DNA from: AP-15 sp963833745
GTDB lineage: Bacteria > Pseudomonadota > Alphaproteobacteria > ATCC43930 > CGMCC-115725
Assembly (NCBI GenBank): GCA_963833745.1
Contig: CAWHZD010000008.1
Span: 496,001-560,000, forward strand
Direction of reading: 5' to 3'
DNA: 64,000 bases
In this document: positions 1 to 8,051 of the stretch, in pieces
How the letters are laid out: each line of letters begins with the position of its first letter
How positions within the stretch are numbered: position 1 is the stretch's first letter
The notes under the pieces: generated by a model
What the model was told of the DNA's origin: nothing
The model's input: only the letters and a program-made list of their open reading frames with translations
The model's database searches: none
Program-made: the position numbers and the translations under genes

Positions 1-2
1 CG

Positions 3-363
3 GCGCGGCCCGGCCTCTCCCGCGAACTTGCCCGCCTCAACCTCACTCTCGGCTTCTACACGCAGTGGTACTGGAAGACTGACCTGCACAATCTGATGCA
101 TTTCCTGTCGTTGCGCGCCGACAGTCATGCGCAATACGAGATCCGCGCCTATGCCGAAATCATGCTCGACACGCTCAGGCGCTGGGTCCCGATGACCCAC
201 GCGGCCTTTCTCGAATACCGGATGAACGCCGCCACGATCTCCGCTGCCGGCCTCGCCGTGATCCGCCGGCTCCTCGCTGGCGAACCCGTCGACCAAGAAC
301 TCCAGCAGCCTCTCCCCCCGCGAATGGCGCGAGCTGATGGCCCTCCTCGGCCGCCCGGCCTAA
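3..363 (+). CDS. thyX: Flavin-dependent thymidylate synthase ThyX, C-terminal part, with a frame break
   Basis: ThyX makes dTMP from dUMP using FAD and methylene-tetrahydrofolate. The gene enters from outside the window. The first part is read in the frame starting at base 3 and carries the family block LNLTLGFYTQWYWKTDLHN followed by HAQYEIRAYAE. The expected end, SPREWRELMALLGRPA, is found in the frame starting at base 1 and stops at 361-363. One extra base between about 277 and 294 (for example in the CCC run at 285-287) explains the switch. Both halves look intact, so a sequence error or a very recent indel is likely. The stop codon lies in the loop of a hairpin terminator. Identification is secure; integrity is not. 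Confidence 0.85.
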
Positions 364-381
364 ATGACGGGCGGCCCTTTT
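349..381 (+). terminator. Rho-independent terminator of thyX
   Basis: A perfect 9-bp stem, GGCCGCCCG at 349-357 and CGGGCGGCC at 368-376, encloses a 10-base loop that contains the thyX TAA stop. It is followed by CTTTT. The left arm therefore codes for the last ThyX residues. The facing cca gene ends at 399 on the other strand, and no matching T-tract serves that strand. Confidence 0.7.
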
Positions 382-398
382 GCGGCAAACTGACAGGG

Positions 399-1685
399 CT
401 AAAGGCTCGGCTGCGCCAGTTCTTTGAGTCGGGCGAGGCATTGGCTGCGGTCGGGAGCAAAGCAGTGTTCCTGCCACCACTGCTCGACGGCGCCGAGCAA
501 TACGCCGACGCGCGGGCCGGGTGGGATGCCGAGCGCGATGACGTCGTGGCCGGTCAGCGGGAAGGCCGTTGCTGACCAAGTGCGCGCGAGAGTCAGGAGT
601 TCGGCAAGCCGGTCCGGGCTGATCAGCCCGTCAGCCGCCCCCAGGAGGGCCAGATCCCTGCAGCGCTCGGCACCGAGGCGGTGGAGCGCGCGGCGCTGGG
701 CGGCGGCATCACCATGCGGGTCGAGCGGCCAAGGCGGGGCGAGGCCCTGCAACCGGTCGCGCCAGGCGTTTGAGAAGCGCAGCCGCTGGGCGAGCGCCAT
801 GGCACCTGCGGCATCGACGTCGATCAAAGCAGCGAGGCGGCGCAGCGGGTCGGGCCCAGGCTCGACCGCCAAGGCTTGGGTAAGCGCGATCATTCGTTGC
901 AGCCGGTCGGGCCGGCGTGCTTCCGGCAGGATCACGGCAAGCACGCCGTCCTCGGCCATCATCGCCAGGGCCGCCCTCGGATCGGCGGTTTCGAGCAATC
1001 TGACCAGCTCCTGCGCGACGCGTTCGGCCGACAGATTCGGCAGCAGATGGGCGGCGGCCCGGCAGGCGGCGCGCGCCTGTTGGTCGCCACGGCCGGCGCC
1101 GAACCGCGCCTCGAAGCGGTAGTAGCGCAGGATCCGCAATACATCCTCGGCGATGCGCGTTGCCGGGTCGCCGACAAAGCGGACGCGGCGCGCCCGCAGA
1201 TCGGCGAGCCCGCCGGTCGGGTCGTCAACGGTGCCGTCGGGCGCCAGAAAGATCGCGTTGATCGTGAAATCGCGGCGCTCGGCATCGGCGGCCCAATCGG
1301 CGTCGAACGTAACGCGCGCCCGGCGGCCGTAGGTCTCGACATCGCGCCGCAACGTGGTGACCTCGTAACACCGCGGCGGCATCCCCGGCTGCGGTGCGGG
1401 GATCGCGGTCACCGTGCCATGCGCGAGGCCGGTCGGCACGACCCTGATGCCGCGGTTCTCCAGCAATTCGATGACCCGCTCGGGCGCCTCCGGGGTGGCG
1501 ATGTCGATGTCGGTGCGCGCACCCGGCGCGCCGACGGGCAGGCCCAGCAGTGCGTCGCGCACCACGCCGCCGACAAAGCGCGCCTCGACCCCGCCGGCCG
1601 CCAGTGCATCGAGCACCGCGCGAGTGGGCGGCTCGACCATCCACGGTTGCGGCTCGATGCGGAACGGGTTTTTTAGGGAGTCCAT
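399..1685 (-). CDS. cca: CCA-adding tRNA nucleotidyltransferase / poly(A) polymerase family protein
   Basis: This is a 428-residue class II nucleotidyltransferase that adds or repairs the 3' CCA end of tRNA, or polyadenylates RNA. The head domain shows RFVGGVVRDALLG (about residues 36-48), the metal-binding DIDIAT (about 59-64), then RRDFTINAIFL and the RNA-binding block RIAEDVLRILRYYRFEARFG. The reading frame extends further upstream to 1892, but that stretch is arginine-rich noise overlapping the next gene, so the ATG at 1685 (MDSLKNPF) was chosen. It lies just downstream of a DUF6111-like gene and the NUDIX gene on the same strand, an arrangement common in alphaproteobacteria. Tail-end enzymes of this family cannot be told apart from poly(A) polymerase by sequence alone here. 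Confidence 0.92.
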   Translation of the reverse strand: MDSLKNPFRIEPQPWMVEPPTRAVLDALAAGGVEARFVGGVVRDALLGLPVGAPGARTDIDIATPEAPERVIELLENRGIRVVPTGLAHGTVTAIPAPQPGMPPRCYEVTTLRRDVETYGRRARVTFDADWAADAERRDFTINAIFLAPDGTVDDPTGGLADLRARRVRFVGDPATRIAEDVLRILRYYRFEARFGAGRGDQQARAACRAAAHLLPNLSAERVAQELVRLLETADPRAALAMMAEDGVLAVILPEARRPDRLQRMIALTQALAVEPGPDPLRRLAALIDVDAAGAMALAQRLRFSNAWRDRLQGLAPPWPLDPHGDAAAQRRALHRLGAERCRDLALLGAADGLISPDRLAELLTLARTWSATAFPLTGHDVIALGIPPGPRVGVLLGAVEQWWQEHCFAPDRSQCLARLKELAQPSL

Positions 1686-1717
1686 TTGGCGGCGAGGAAT
1701 CTGCGTGAGCCGCGGCG

Positions 1718-1998
1718 TTATCGCGGCGGCTTGGGTTCGATATGCCCGGGAACGATGTGGCCGTTCACGTAGCGCGGAGCGACGTAGACGCCCGGTTGCG
1801 ACGTGCCGAAACCGACCGTGACGACCAGCAGCACGATCGCCAGAAAAACCGCGCCGGCGCCTGCCAGCCACACCCAAGGTACCGATGTCCAAGCCACCTC
1901 CCCGCCGTCATGCGGCGCGCCCAGGTCGACATCCACAACAGATAAAGACCCGTCGGTAACATCAGCGGCAGAATGATCGTGAGAAAAACCCGGACCAT
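1718..1998 (-). CDS. DUF6111-like small membrane protein, frame-broken
   Basis: The N-terminal part starts at 1998 with a membrane segment, MVRVFLTIILPLMLPTGLYL. The C-terminal part, read one frame over, has TSVPWVWLAGAGAVFLAIVL and a tail YVNGHIVPGHIEPKPP that ends at 1718. Together they give a two-helix protein of about 93 residues of the kind found beside cca in alphaproteobacteria. Adding one G to the GGGG run (CCCC at 1900-1903 on the plus strand) joins MTAG directly to EVAWTSVPW. The break therefore looks like a lost homopolymer base. Function unknown. The family name is from memory of such proteins and is less certain than the two-helix topology. Confidence 0.6.
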
Positions 1999-2005
1999 GG
2001 CGCCC

Positions 2006-2686
2006 TCAGCCGGCGAGCACCTCGGCCAGGTTCACCAGCATGCCCGCGGTCGCCCCCCAAATGTTGCGGTTCTGGTAGGGCAGCACGAAGAATACCCGGC
2101 GGTGCTCCTCGAACACGCGCTCGGTGCGGCGATGATTGCCCGGATCGAGCACAAAGGGCAGCGGCACTTCAAATACGTCAGCCACCTCGAACGGGTCGAC
2201 GGTCAGTGAGAACGGGGGTGAGACGATGCCGACAATAGGCGTGATCTCGAACCCGGTCCCGGTCAGATAGGTGTCGAGCCGGCCGATCAAGGTCACATGC
2301 TCGCGCGGCAAACCGATCTCCTCCTCAGTCTCGCGCAGTGCCGCTGCGGTGGCGTCACGGTCTTCGACCTCCAGGCGGCCGCCGGGAAAGGCGATCTGGC
2401 CGGCATGGGCGGTCAGATGCGCGCTGCGCTGCGTCAACAGCACCGACATCCCTTCGGGGCGATCCACCAGCGGCACCAGCACGGCGGCCGGCCGCAGTTC
2501 GATGCTGGGCGGGGTCATGCCCGGGTTGAGGTCGTGGTCGCCTCGGGTCGCCTGCCGCAGCGCCGCCGCTTCGGCTGCATCGGCGGCGCCGCCAAAGCCC
2601 CGGCGCCCAGGCTCGCCTTGATGCGCAAAGCACGCGGTTACCCACTCCCGGCTCAATGGATGGGACCGAATTTCTCGTTCTTCCAT
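2006..2686 (-). CDS. NUDIX hydrolase, CoA pyrophosphatase type
   Basis: This 226-residue protein should cleave CoA or CoA esters to 4'-phosphopantetheine and 3',5'-ADP. The CoA-type signature LTQRSAHLTAHAGQIAFPGG (residues about 84-103) runs directly into the Nudix box, which starts GGRLEVE and continues to RETEEEIGL (residues 102-126). The start at 2686 (MEEREIRSH) gives the usual family length. A longer frame upstream is low-complexity and overlaps the DUF1285 gene. It lies in a minus-strand run DUF1285 - NUDIX - DUF6111 - cca with short gaps, likely one operon. Confidence 0.88.
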   Translation of the reverse strand: MEEREIRSHPLSREWVTACFAHQGEPGRRGFGGAADAAEAAALRQATRGDHDLNPGMTPPSIELRPAAVLVPLVDRPEGMSVLLTQRSAHLTAHAGQIAFPGGRLEVEDRDATAAALRETEEEIGLPREHVTLIGRLDTYLTGTGFEITPIVGIVSPPFSLTVDPFEVADVFEVPLPFVLDPGNHRRTERVFEEHRRVFFVLPYQNRNIWGATAGMLVNLAEVLAG

Positions 2687-2732
2687 CAGCGACCCGCCCC
2701 TCGACCCCTCGTTTCGCAGCACCTGCCCGGCG

Positions 2733-3284
2733 TCACTCCCAATCTTCGCCCGGATCGCCGAGATCGAAGAAGTCGCCGTTGCTCCATACCCCGAACCGCA
2801 CCACCCCTTCGACCTGGTTTTCGCCGCCGAGTTCGACCAACTCGTAAAAGACCGGCCGCGCCAGCCGTGCCTCCAACCCGCTGCGGACAAGGATATAGGG
2901 CGCGGGTTCCCCATTTGCCGCGATCTCGACGCGCAGCGGATTGTCGGAACCCGCTGTCACAATATCGTCCAGATTGGTCCGGAAGATCAGTTGCTGCGCA
3001 CTGCCTTCGCCACTTACGGTCAGTTCCACGGCGAGAAAGGGAGCGTCTTCGACCTCGATGCGGCCACGTTCGGCCGGGGTCACGAGCCAGTAGGAGCCAT
3101 CCGGCTCGCGGCGCAAGACGGAAGCGAAGAGCTTGACGAGCGGCAGCCGCCCGATCGGCGAGCCGCGATAATACCAAGTGCCGTCGCGGGCGATCCTCAT
3201 GTCGAGATCGCCGCAGTCGATCGGCAATCGCCAGTCGCCGGTGGGGCGGGTCATGGGAGAATTGCCGGAGCCGGTATTTTCCAT
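2733..3284 (-). CDS. DUF1285 family protein
   Basis: A 183-residue soluble protein of a family widespread in alphaproteobacteria and of unknown function. It opens with MENTGSGNSPMTRP, so the ATG at 3254 is an alternative start. The conserved features visible are MRIARDGTWYYRGSPI, LVKLFASVLRRE and the tail GVVRFGVWSNGDFFDLGD. The frame extends far upstream across the divergent moxR gene, but that stretch is the antisense shadow of moxR. It is the first gene of the likely DUF1285 - NUDIX - DUF6111 - cca operon and is divergent from moxR, with about 50 bp between them. Confidence 0.85.
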   Translation of the reverse strand: MENTGSGNSPMTRPTGDWRLPIDCGDLDMRIARDGTWYYRGSPIGRLPLVKLFASVLRREPDGSYWLVTPAERGRIEVEDAPFLAVELTVSGEGSAQQLIFRTNLDDIVTAGSDNPLRVEIAANGEPAPYILVRSGLEARLARPVFYELVELGGENQVEGVVRFGVWSNGDFFDLGDPGEDWE

Positions 3285-3335
3285 CAGGTTCGCGCCTGTC
3301 GAAATGTCGAAGCGTTTGAAAGAGGATCGTGGCTG

Positions 3336-4340
3336 TTGTCTTCCTCCGCATCTGTCAACCCTGCCCCCGCCGATCTCGTCGCCCAGGTCGAGGCGCTCGG
3401 CCGCAGCCTTAGCCTTGTGCGCGCCCGCATCGGCGAAATCATCTTTGGCCAGCGCGAGGTCGTCGAGCAAGCTCTGATCACCTTGTTGTGCGGGGGGCAC
3501 GCGCTGCTGATCGGCGTTCCCGGCCTCGCCAAGACCCGGCTCGTCGAGACCTTGGGCACGATCCTCGGGCTCGACGAAAAACGCATTCAATGCACGCCCG
3601 ATCTGATGCCCGCCGATATTTTGGGTTCCGAGGTGCTGGAGGAAAGCGAGAGCGGCCGTCGTTCCTTTCGCTTTATCCCGGGGCCGGTCTTTTGCCAGTT
3701 GCTGATGGCTGACGAAATCAATCGGGCGAGCCCACGCACGCAGTCGGCGCTGCTGCAGGCAATGCAGGAGGGACGCGTCTCGATCGCCGGGCAATATCAT
3801 CCGTTGCCGCGGCCATTTCACGTGCTGGCGACCCAGAACCCGCTCGAGCAGGAAGGAACCTATCCGCTGCCGGAAGCCCAGCTCGACCGTTTTTTGATGC
3901 AAATCGATGTCGACTATCCCGACCGCGAGGCTGAGCGCGAGATGCTGATCGCGACCACCGGGATCGCCGAGGACCGGCCGCGGCCGGCGATGAACGTCGC
4001 CGACCTGTTGGCGGCACAGCGCCTCGTGCGCCGGATCCCGGTGGGTGAGAGTGTCGTCGACGCGATCTTGGCATTGGTGCGCTCGGGTCGCCCAGACGCC
4101 GCCGCCGACCCGGTCACGCGCTACGTTTCGTGGGGGCCGGGGCCGCGCGCCAGCCAGGCGCTGATGCTCGCCTGCCGCGCGCGGGCATTGATCGACGGCC
4201 GCTACAGCCCGTCTGTCGACGATGTCCTGGCGTTGGCGCCGCCGGTGCTGCAGCATCGCATGGCGGTCAGCTTTGCCGGTCGCGCCGAAGGAGTGACGGT
4301 GGCGCGGGTCATCGAACATATTTCGGTGCCGTTCCGGTGA
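3336..4340 (+). CDS. moxR: MoxR-type AAA+ ATPase
   Basis: A 334-residue AAA+ chaperone-like ATPase that usually acts on metalloprotein or envelope complexes together with DUF58 and VWA-type partners. Walker A is GVPGLAKTRL (about residues 60-69), Walker B LLMADEINRA (about 122-131), then LATQNPLEQEGTYPLPEAQL, a signature of the MoxR family. There is no in-frame ATG near the expected start. TTG at 3336 is preceded by AGAGG ten bases upstream and gives the usual length. The stop overlaps the GTG start of the DUF58 gene by three bases, indicating translational coupling. First gene of the operon running to 10159. Confidence 0.93.
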   Translation: MSSSASVNPAPADLVAQVEALGRSLSLVRARIGEIIFGQREVVEQALITLLCGGHALLIGVPGLAKTRLVETLGTILGLDEKRIQCTPDLMPADILGSEVLEESESGRRSFRFIPGPVFCQLLMADEINRASPRTQSALLQAMQEGRVSIAGQYHPLPRPFHVLATQNPLEQEGTYPLPEAQLDRFLMQIDVDYPDREAEREMLIATTGIAEDRPRPAMNVADLLAAQRLVRRIPVGESVVDAILALVRSGRPDAAADPVTRYVSWGPGPRASQALMLACRARALIDGRYSPSVDDVLALAPPVLQHRMAVSFAGRAEGVTVARVIEHISVPFR

Positions 4341-5278
4341 GTACCGGGGCGGCGCGCTCGCTCGCCTCGCTGCTCGCGCGCCGCGGTGCGCCGGCTGCCG
4401 GGTTGCGTAGCCGGGCCGAGCAGGCAGCGGCGGCGTTCCCGCCATTGCTGGTCGCGGCGGAGCGGGTCGCCGCTACCGTGGCCCAAGGCGTGCACGGGCG
4501 CCGCCGCGTCGGCCAGGGTGAAACCTTTTGGCAATTCCGCCAATATGAACCAGGCGATGCGGCGAGCCGGATCGATTGGCGCGAAAGCGCTAAATCCCAA
4601 CGCCTCTATATCCGTGAAACCGAATGGGAAGCAGCGCAGAGCGTGTGGTTGTGGCGCGATACCTCGGCCTCGATGGACTATAGCTCGGCCGAGTACATCG
4701 CTGGCGCGGAATGGCCGACCAAGCGCGACCGCGCCGAACTGCTTCTGGCCGCTCTGGCAAGCCTGCTTGTGCGTGGCGGTGAGCGTCTGACCATGCTAGG
4801 CAGCGGGATCGCGCCGATGAGCGGGCGGATCGCCTTGTCGCGGGTGGTTGAAATCCTCGGCCGCGACGACGCCCGCCATGACAGTTTCCCCGCCTTCGAA
4901 CCCTTGCCGCGCGCCGGGATGCTGGTGCTGATCGGCGATTTCTTGTCACCGCTCGACAGCATCGACGGCGCACTCGCTCGATTTGCCGGAACCGGGCTCA
5001 AGGGCCACCTGCTGCAGATCGTCGACCCGGCCGAGGAGGATCTGCCATTCGACGGCCGCGTCCGGTTTGCCGGGGTCGAGGATCGCGAGGAGGTGGTGGT
5101 GAGCCGCGTCGAAAGCATTCGCGAAGAATACGCCGGTCGCTTCCGCGAGCACCGCGCCGGGCTCGCGGCCATCGCCGGCCGCCTCGGCTGGACGTTCGGC
5201 TCGCACCGCACCGATCGCTCGCCCGGTCTGGCGTTGCTGGCGCTTTATGCGGCGTTGTCGGGAGACCATCGGCGGTGA
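4337..5278 (+). CDS. DUF58 domain protein (MoxR partner)
   Basis: A 313-residue protein starting at a GTG that overlaps the moxR stop. The DUF58 hallmark FRQYEPGDAASRIDW is at about residues 67-81, followed by a VWA-like fold: LWRDTSASMDYSS and later MLVLIGDFLSPLDS. Proteins of this family are encoded with MoxR ATPases and are thought to be their substrates or adaptors. No signal peptide is seen. A 57-base gap separates it from the next gene. Confidence 0.88.
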   Translation: MSTGAARSLASLLARRGAPAAGLRSRAEQAAAAFPPLLVAAERVAATVAQGVHGRRRVGQGETFWQFRQYEPGDAASRIDWRESAKSQRLYIRETEWEAAQSVWLWRDTSASMDYSSAEYIAGAEWPTKRDRAELLLAALASLLVRGGERLTMLGSGIAPMSGRIALSRVVEILGRDDARHDSFPAFEPLPRAGMLVLIGDFLSPLDSIDGALARFAGTGLKGHLLQIVDPAEEDLPFDGRVRFAGVEDREEVVVSRVESIREEYAGRFREHRAGLAAIAGRLGWTFGSHRTDRSPGLALLALYAALSGDHRR

Positions 5279-5335
5279 GGGATTGATGGGCGAACAGTGC
5301 GGGCGGCGGAGCCGGTGAGCACAGCGGTCTGATCG

Positions 5336-8051
5336 ATGCTGGCGTTGGGTTCGCTTGCTTTCGCCTCGCCCTGGCTATTGTCGGCGCTGGCCGGGCTGCC
5401 GATTATCTGGTGGTTGTTGCGGGTTACACCGCCGGCGCCGCGGCGCGTCGCCTTCCCGGCCGTTCGGCTGCTGCTGGGGCTGGTGCCGCGCGAGGTGACG
5501 CCGGCGCGCACGCCGCTCTGGCTGATTCTGCTGCGTATGGCAATTGCCGCGTTGGCGATCGTCGCGGCGGCGCATCCGCTGCTCAACCCGCAGGCGCAGC
5601 TGCCTGGGAGCGGGGCGCTGATCCTCGTTGTCGACGACGGCTGGGCGGCGGCGCGCGACTGGCCGTCGCGGCAGGCGGCACTCGGAGATCTGTTGGCCGA
5701 GGCGGAGCGCGAGGACCGCCAGGTCGTCCTCGTCACCACCGCTCAATCCGGCGGCGACACCGCGCCGCCGCCGCTGGCGCCGATCCGCGCCGTCGATGCG
5801 CGCGCTGCGATTGACGCGCTGCAGCCGAAGCCCTGGCCGGTAGACCGGCAGGCGGCGCTGGCGCGCCTGCAAAAACTCTCCCTCTCCGGTGCCAACGCCG
5901 CGATCTGGCTCAGCGACGGCGTGAACGACAGCGCCGGCGCAAAGGCGCTCGCCGCCCATCTCGACGACCGCGGCAGCCTGCAATATCTCGCCGCCGGGCC
6001 GAATGACACACCGATACTTCTCGCCGCAGGCGACCGGGAAGCCAAGGATGTGAACGTCGTGCTGTGTTCCTTGCCGGCGGCCAAACCGCACCTTTACGAG
6101 GTGCGGGCCAGTGGCGCCGACGGGCGCCTCCTGGCCCGACGGGCGGTGACGATCGAGCCGGGCGCGGCGTCCGCGGAGGTGCATCTGGCGATGCCGAACG
6201 AGCTGCGAAACCAGACCACCCGGATCGAAGTTGAAGACGGCCAATCCGCAGGCGCGGTGCTGCTCGTCGACGAGCAGTGGCGCCGCCGTCCGGTCGGCAT
6301 CGCCGCACCGCCGAGCGCCAGCGGGCAGCCGCTGCTCAGCGAGAATTATTACCTCGAACGCGCGCTGGAGCCGTTCACCGAAGTCCGCCGCGGTCATGCG
6401 GCCGATCTGCTGAAGCGTCAACTCGCTGTGCTGATCTTTGCCGAACTCGAACCCGGATTCGCCAGCCGATGCGGAGGCGATCGAAAAATGGGTCGATGCC
6501 GGCGGTATGCTGCTGCGTTTTGCCGGGCCGCGTCTTGCCGAGAAGGACGACGACCTGTTGCCGGTGCGCCTGCGCCGCGGCGGCCGCACCCTCGGCGGCG
6601 CCATGTCCTGGGAGCAGCCGGCGAGGCTGGCGCCCTTTGCACCCGACAGCCCTTTTGCCGGGCTGTCGATCCCGGTCGAAGTCACGGTTTCGCGTCAGGT
6701 GCTGGCCGAGCCCGACATCGACCTCGCCGCCAAGACTTGGGCTCGGCTGGCCGACGGAACCCCGCTCGTCACCGCCCAAAAGCGTGGGCATGGATGGATC
6801 GTGCTGGTGCACACGACGGCCAATGCCGACTGGTCCAATCTCGCGCTGTCGGGATTGTTCGTCCAAATGCTGCGGCGGATCGTAGCGATGAGCCAGGGAG
6901 TGACGGCGGCGAGCGAGGCGAACTTGCCACCACTCGAAACGCTCGACGGTTTCGGCCGTCTACAACGCGCGCCGCCGACCGCGCGCCCGATCGCCGGCAA
7001 AGACCTCGCCACCCTTCTGGTCTCGCCGCAGCACCCGCCCGGCTTTTACGGGACCCAGGATTCGCGCCGCGCGCTCAACCTCTCTGCCGGGATTCCCGAG
7101 CTGAAGCCGATTACCGATCTGCCGTCGGACACGCGTCGCGAAACTTTCGGGCGCGGCGGCGAAGTCGATCTGCGTGCGCCGGTGCTGACCGCGGCACTGG
7201 TGCTGGCGCTCGTCGATTTGCTGGTAGCGTATGGGCTGCGTGGGTTGCTGCGGCGGCGTCCGGCGCGCGTCGCCGGCGTGCTTCTGCTTGCGGCACTCGC
7301 CCTTCCGGCCGCCGCACGCGCCGACGACGCCTTTGTCGTGCGAGCAACCTCGGAATTGCGCCTCGCCTATGTCAGGACCGGGAGTGACGAGGTCGACAGC
7401 GAGAGCCGCGCCGGACTGCTCGGTCTCGGCGACGCCCTTACCCGGCGCACCGCGGTCGAGACCGGTGACCCGCTCGCCATCGACATCGAAGCCGACGAGT
7501 TGATTTTTTTCCCGCTGCTCTACTGGCCGGTGACCGCCGGTCAGCCGCCACCGTCACCAAAAGCGGTTGAGCGCATCAATCGCTATCTTGACACCGGGGG
7601 CACCATCCTGTTCGACACCCGCGACGGCGACGAGCAATCACCAGGGCCATTCGGCGGAGCTGCGATCGCGGCCGAACGTCTGCGCCGACTGACAGCGGGG
7701 ATCAACATGCCGCCGCTGGTGCCGATCCCGCCAGACCATGTCCTGACAAAATCCTTTTATCTGCTGCACGAATTTCCCGGCCGCTGGAACGTCGGCACCT
7801 TGTGGGTCGAGCCCGTCGACGACCACGTCAATGATGGCGTTTCGAGTGTCATCGTCGGCGCCAACGACTGGACCGGAGCCTGGGCAATCGACAAGGACGG
7901 CCAGCCGCTCGACGCCGTCGTTCCCGGCGGCCAACAGCAACGCGAGATGGCTCTGCGTTTCGGCATCAATCTCGTCATGTACGTACTGACGGGTAATTAC
8001 AAATCGGATCAGGTTCACGTGCCGGCGATCCTGGAGCGGCTGGGCCAATGA
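5336..8051 (+). CDS. BatA-N/DUF4159 large membrane protein, frame-broken
   Basis: Together the two parts form a protein of about 905 residues. The N-terminal part begins MLALGSLAFASPWLLSAL, has two membrane helices and a VWA-like domain (LILVVDDGWAAARDW). The C-terminal part continues with a glutamine-amidotransferase-like region, two more helices (about 7180-7310) and a DUF4159 domain with ELRLAYVRTGSDEVDSES. The frame changes at about 6458-6462. Removing one base from CCCGG restores ELEPDSPADAEAIEKW. Relatives are single polypeptides, so this is one gene with a one-base insertion. The 3' end overlaps the next start by four bases (ATGA). Known family role is undefined; operon context ties it to MoxR and DUF58 at the inner membrane. 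Confidence 0.82.

Noticed and set aside
1686..1892. N-terminal extension of the cca reading frame
   Set aside because: It is arginine-rich, overlaps the DUF6111-like gene and precedes a normal start (MDSLKNPF).
3285..4445. Long upstream extension of the DUF1285 frame
   Set aside because: It is the antisense of moxR, with biased composition and no homology.
5336..8051. Programmed frameshift in the DUF4159 gene
   Set aside because: No slippery heptamer or downstream pseudoknot was seen, and similar one-base defects occur in many genes here.
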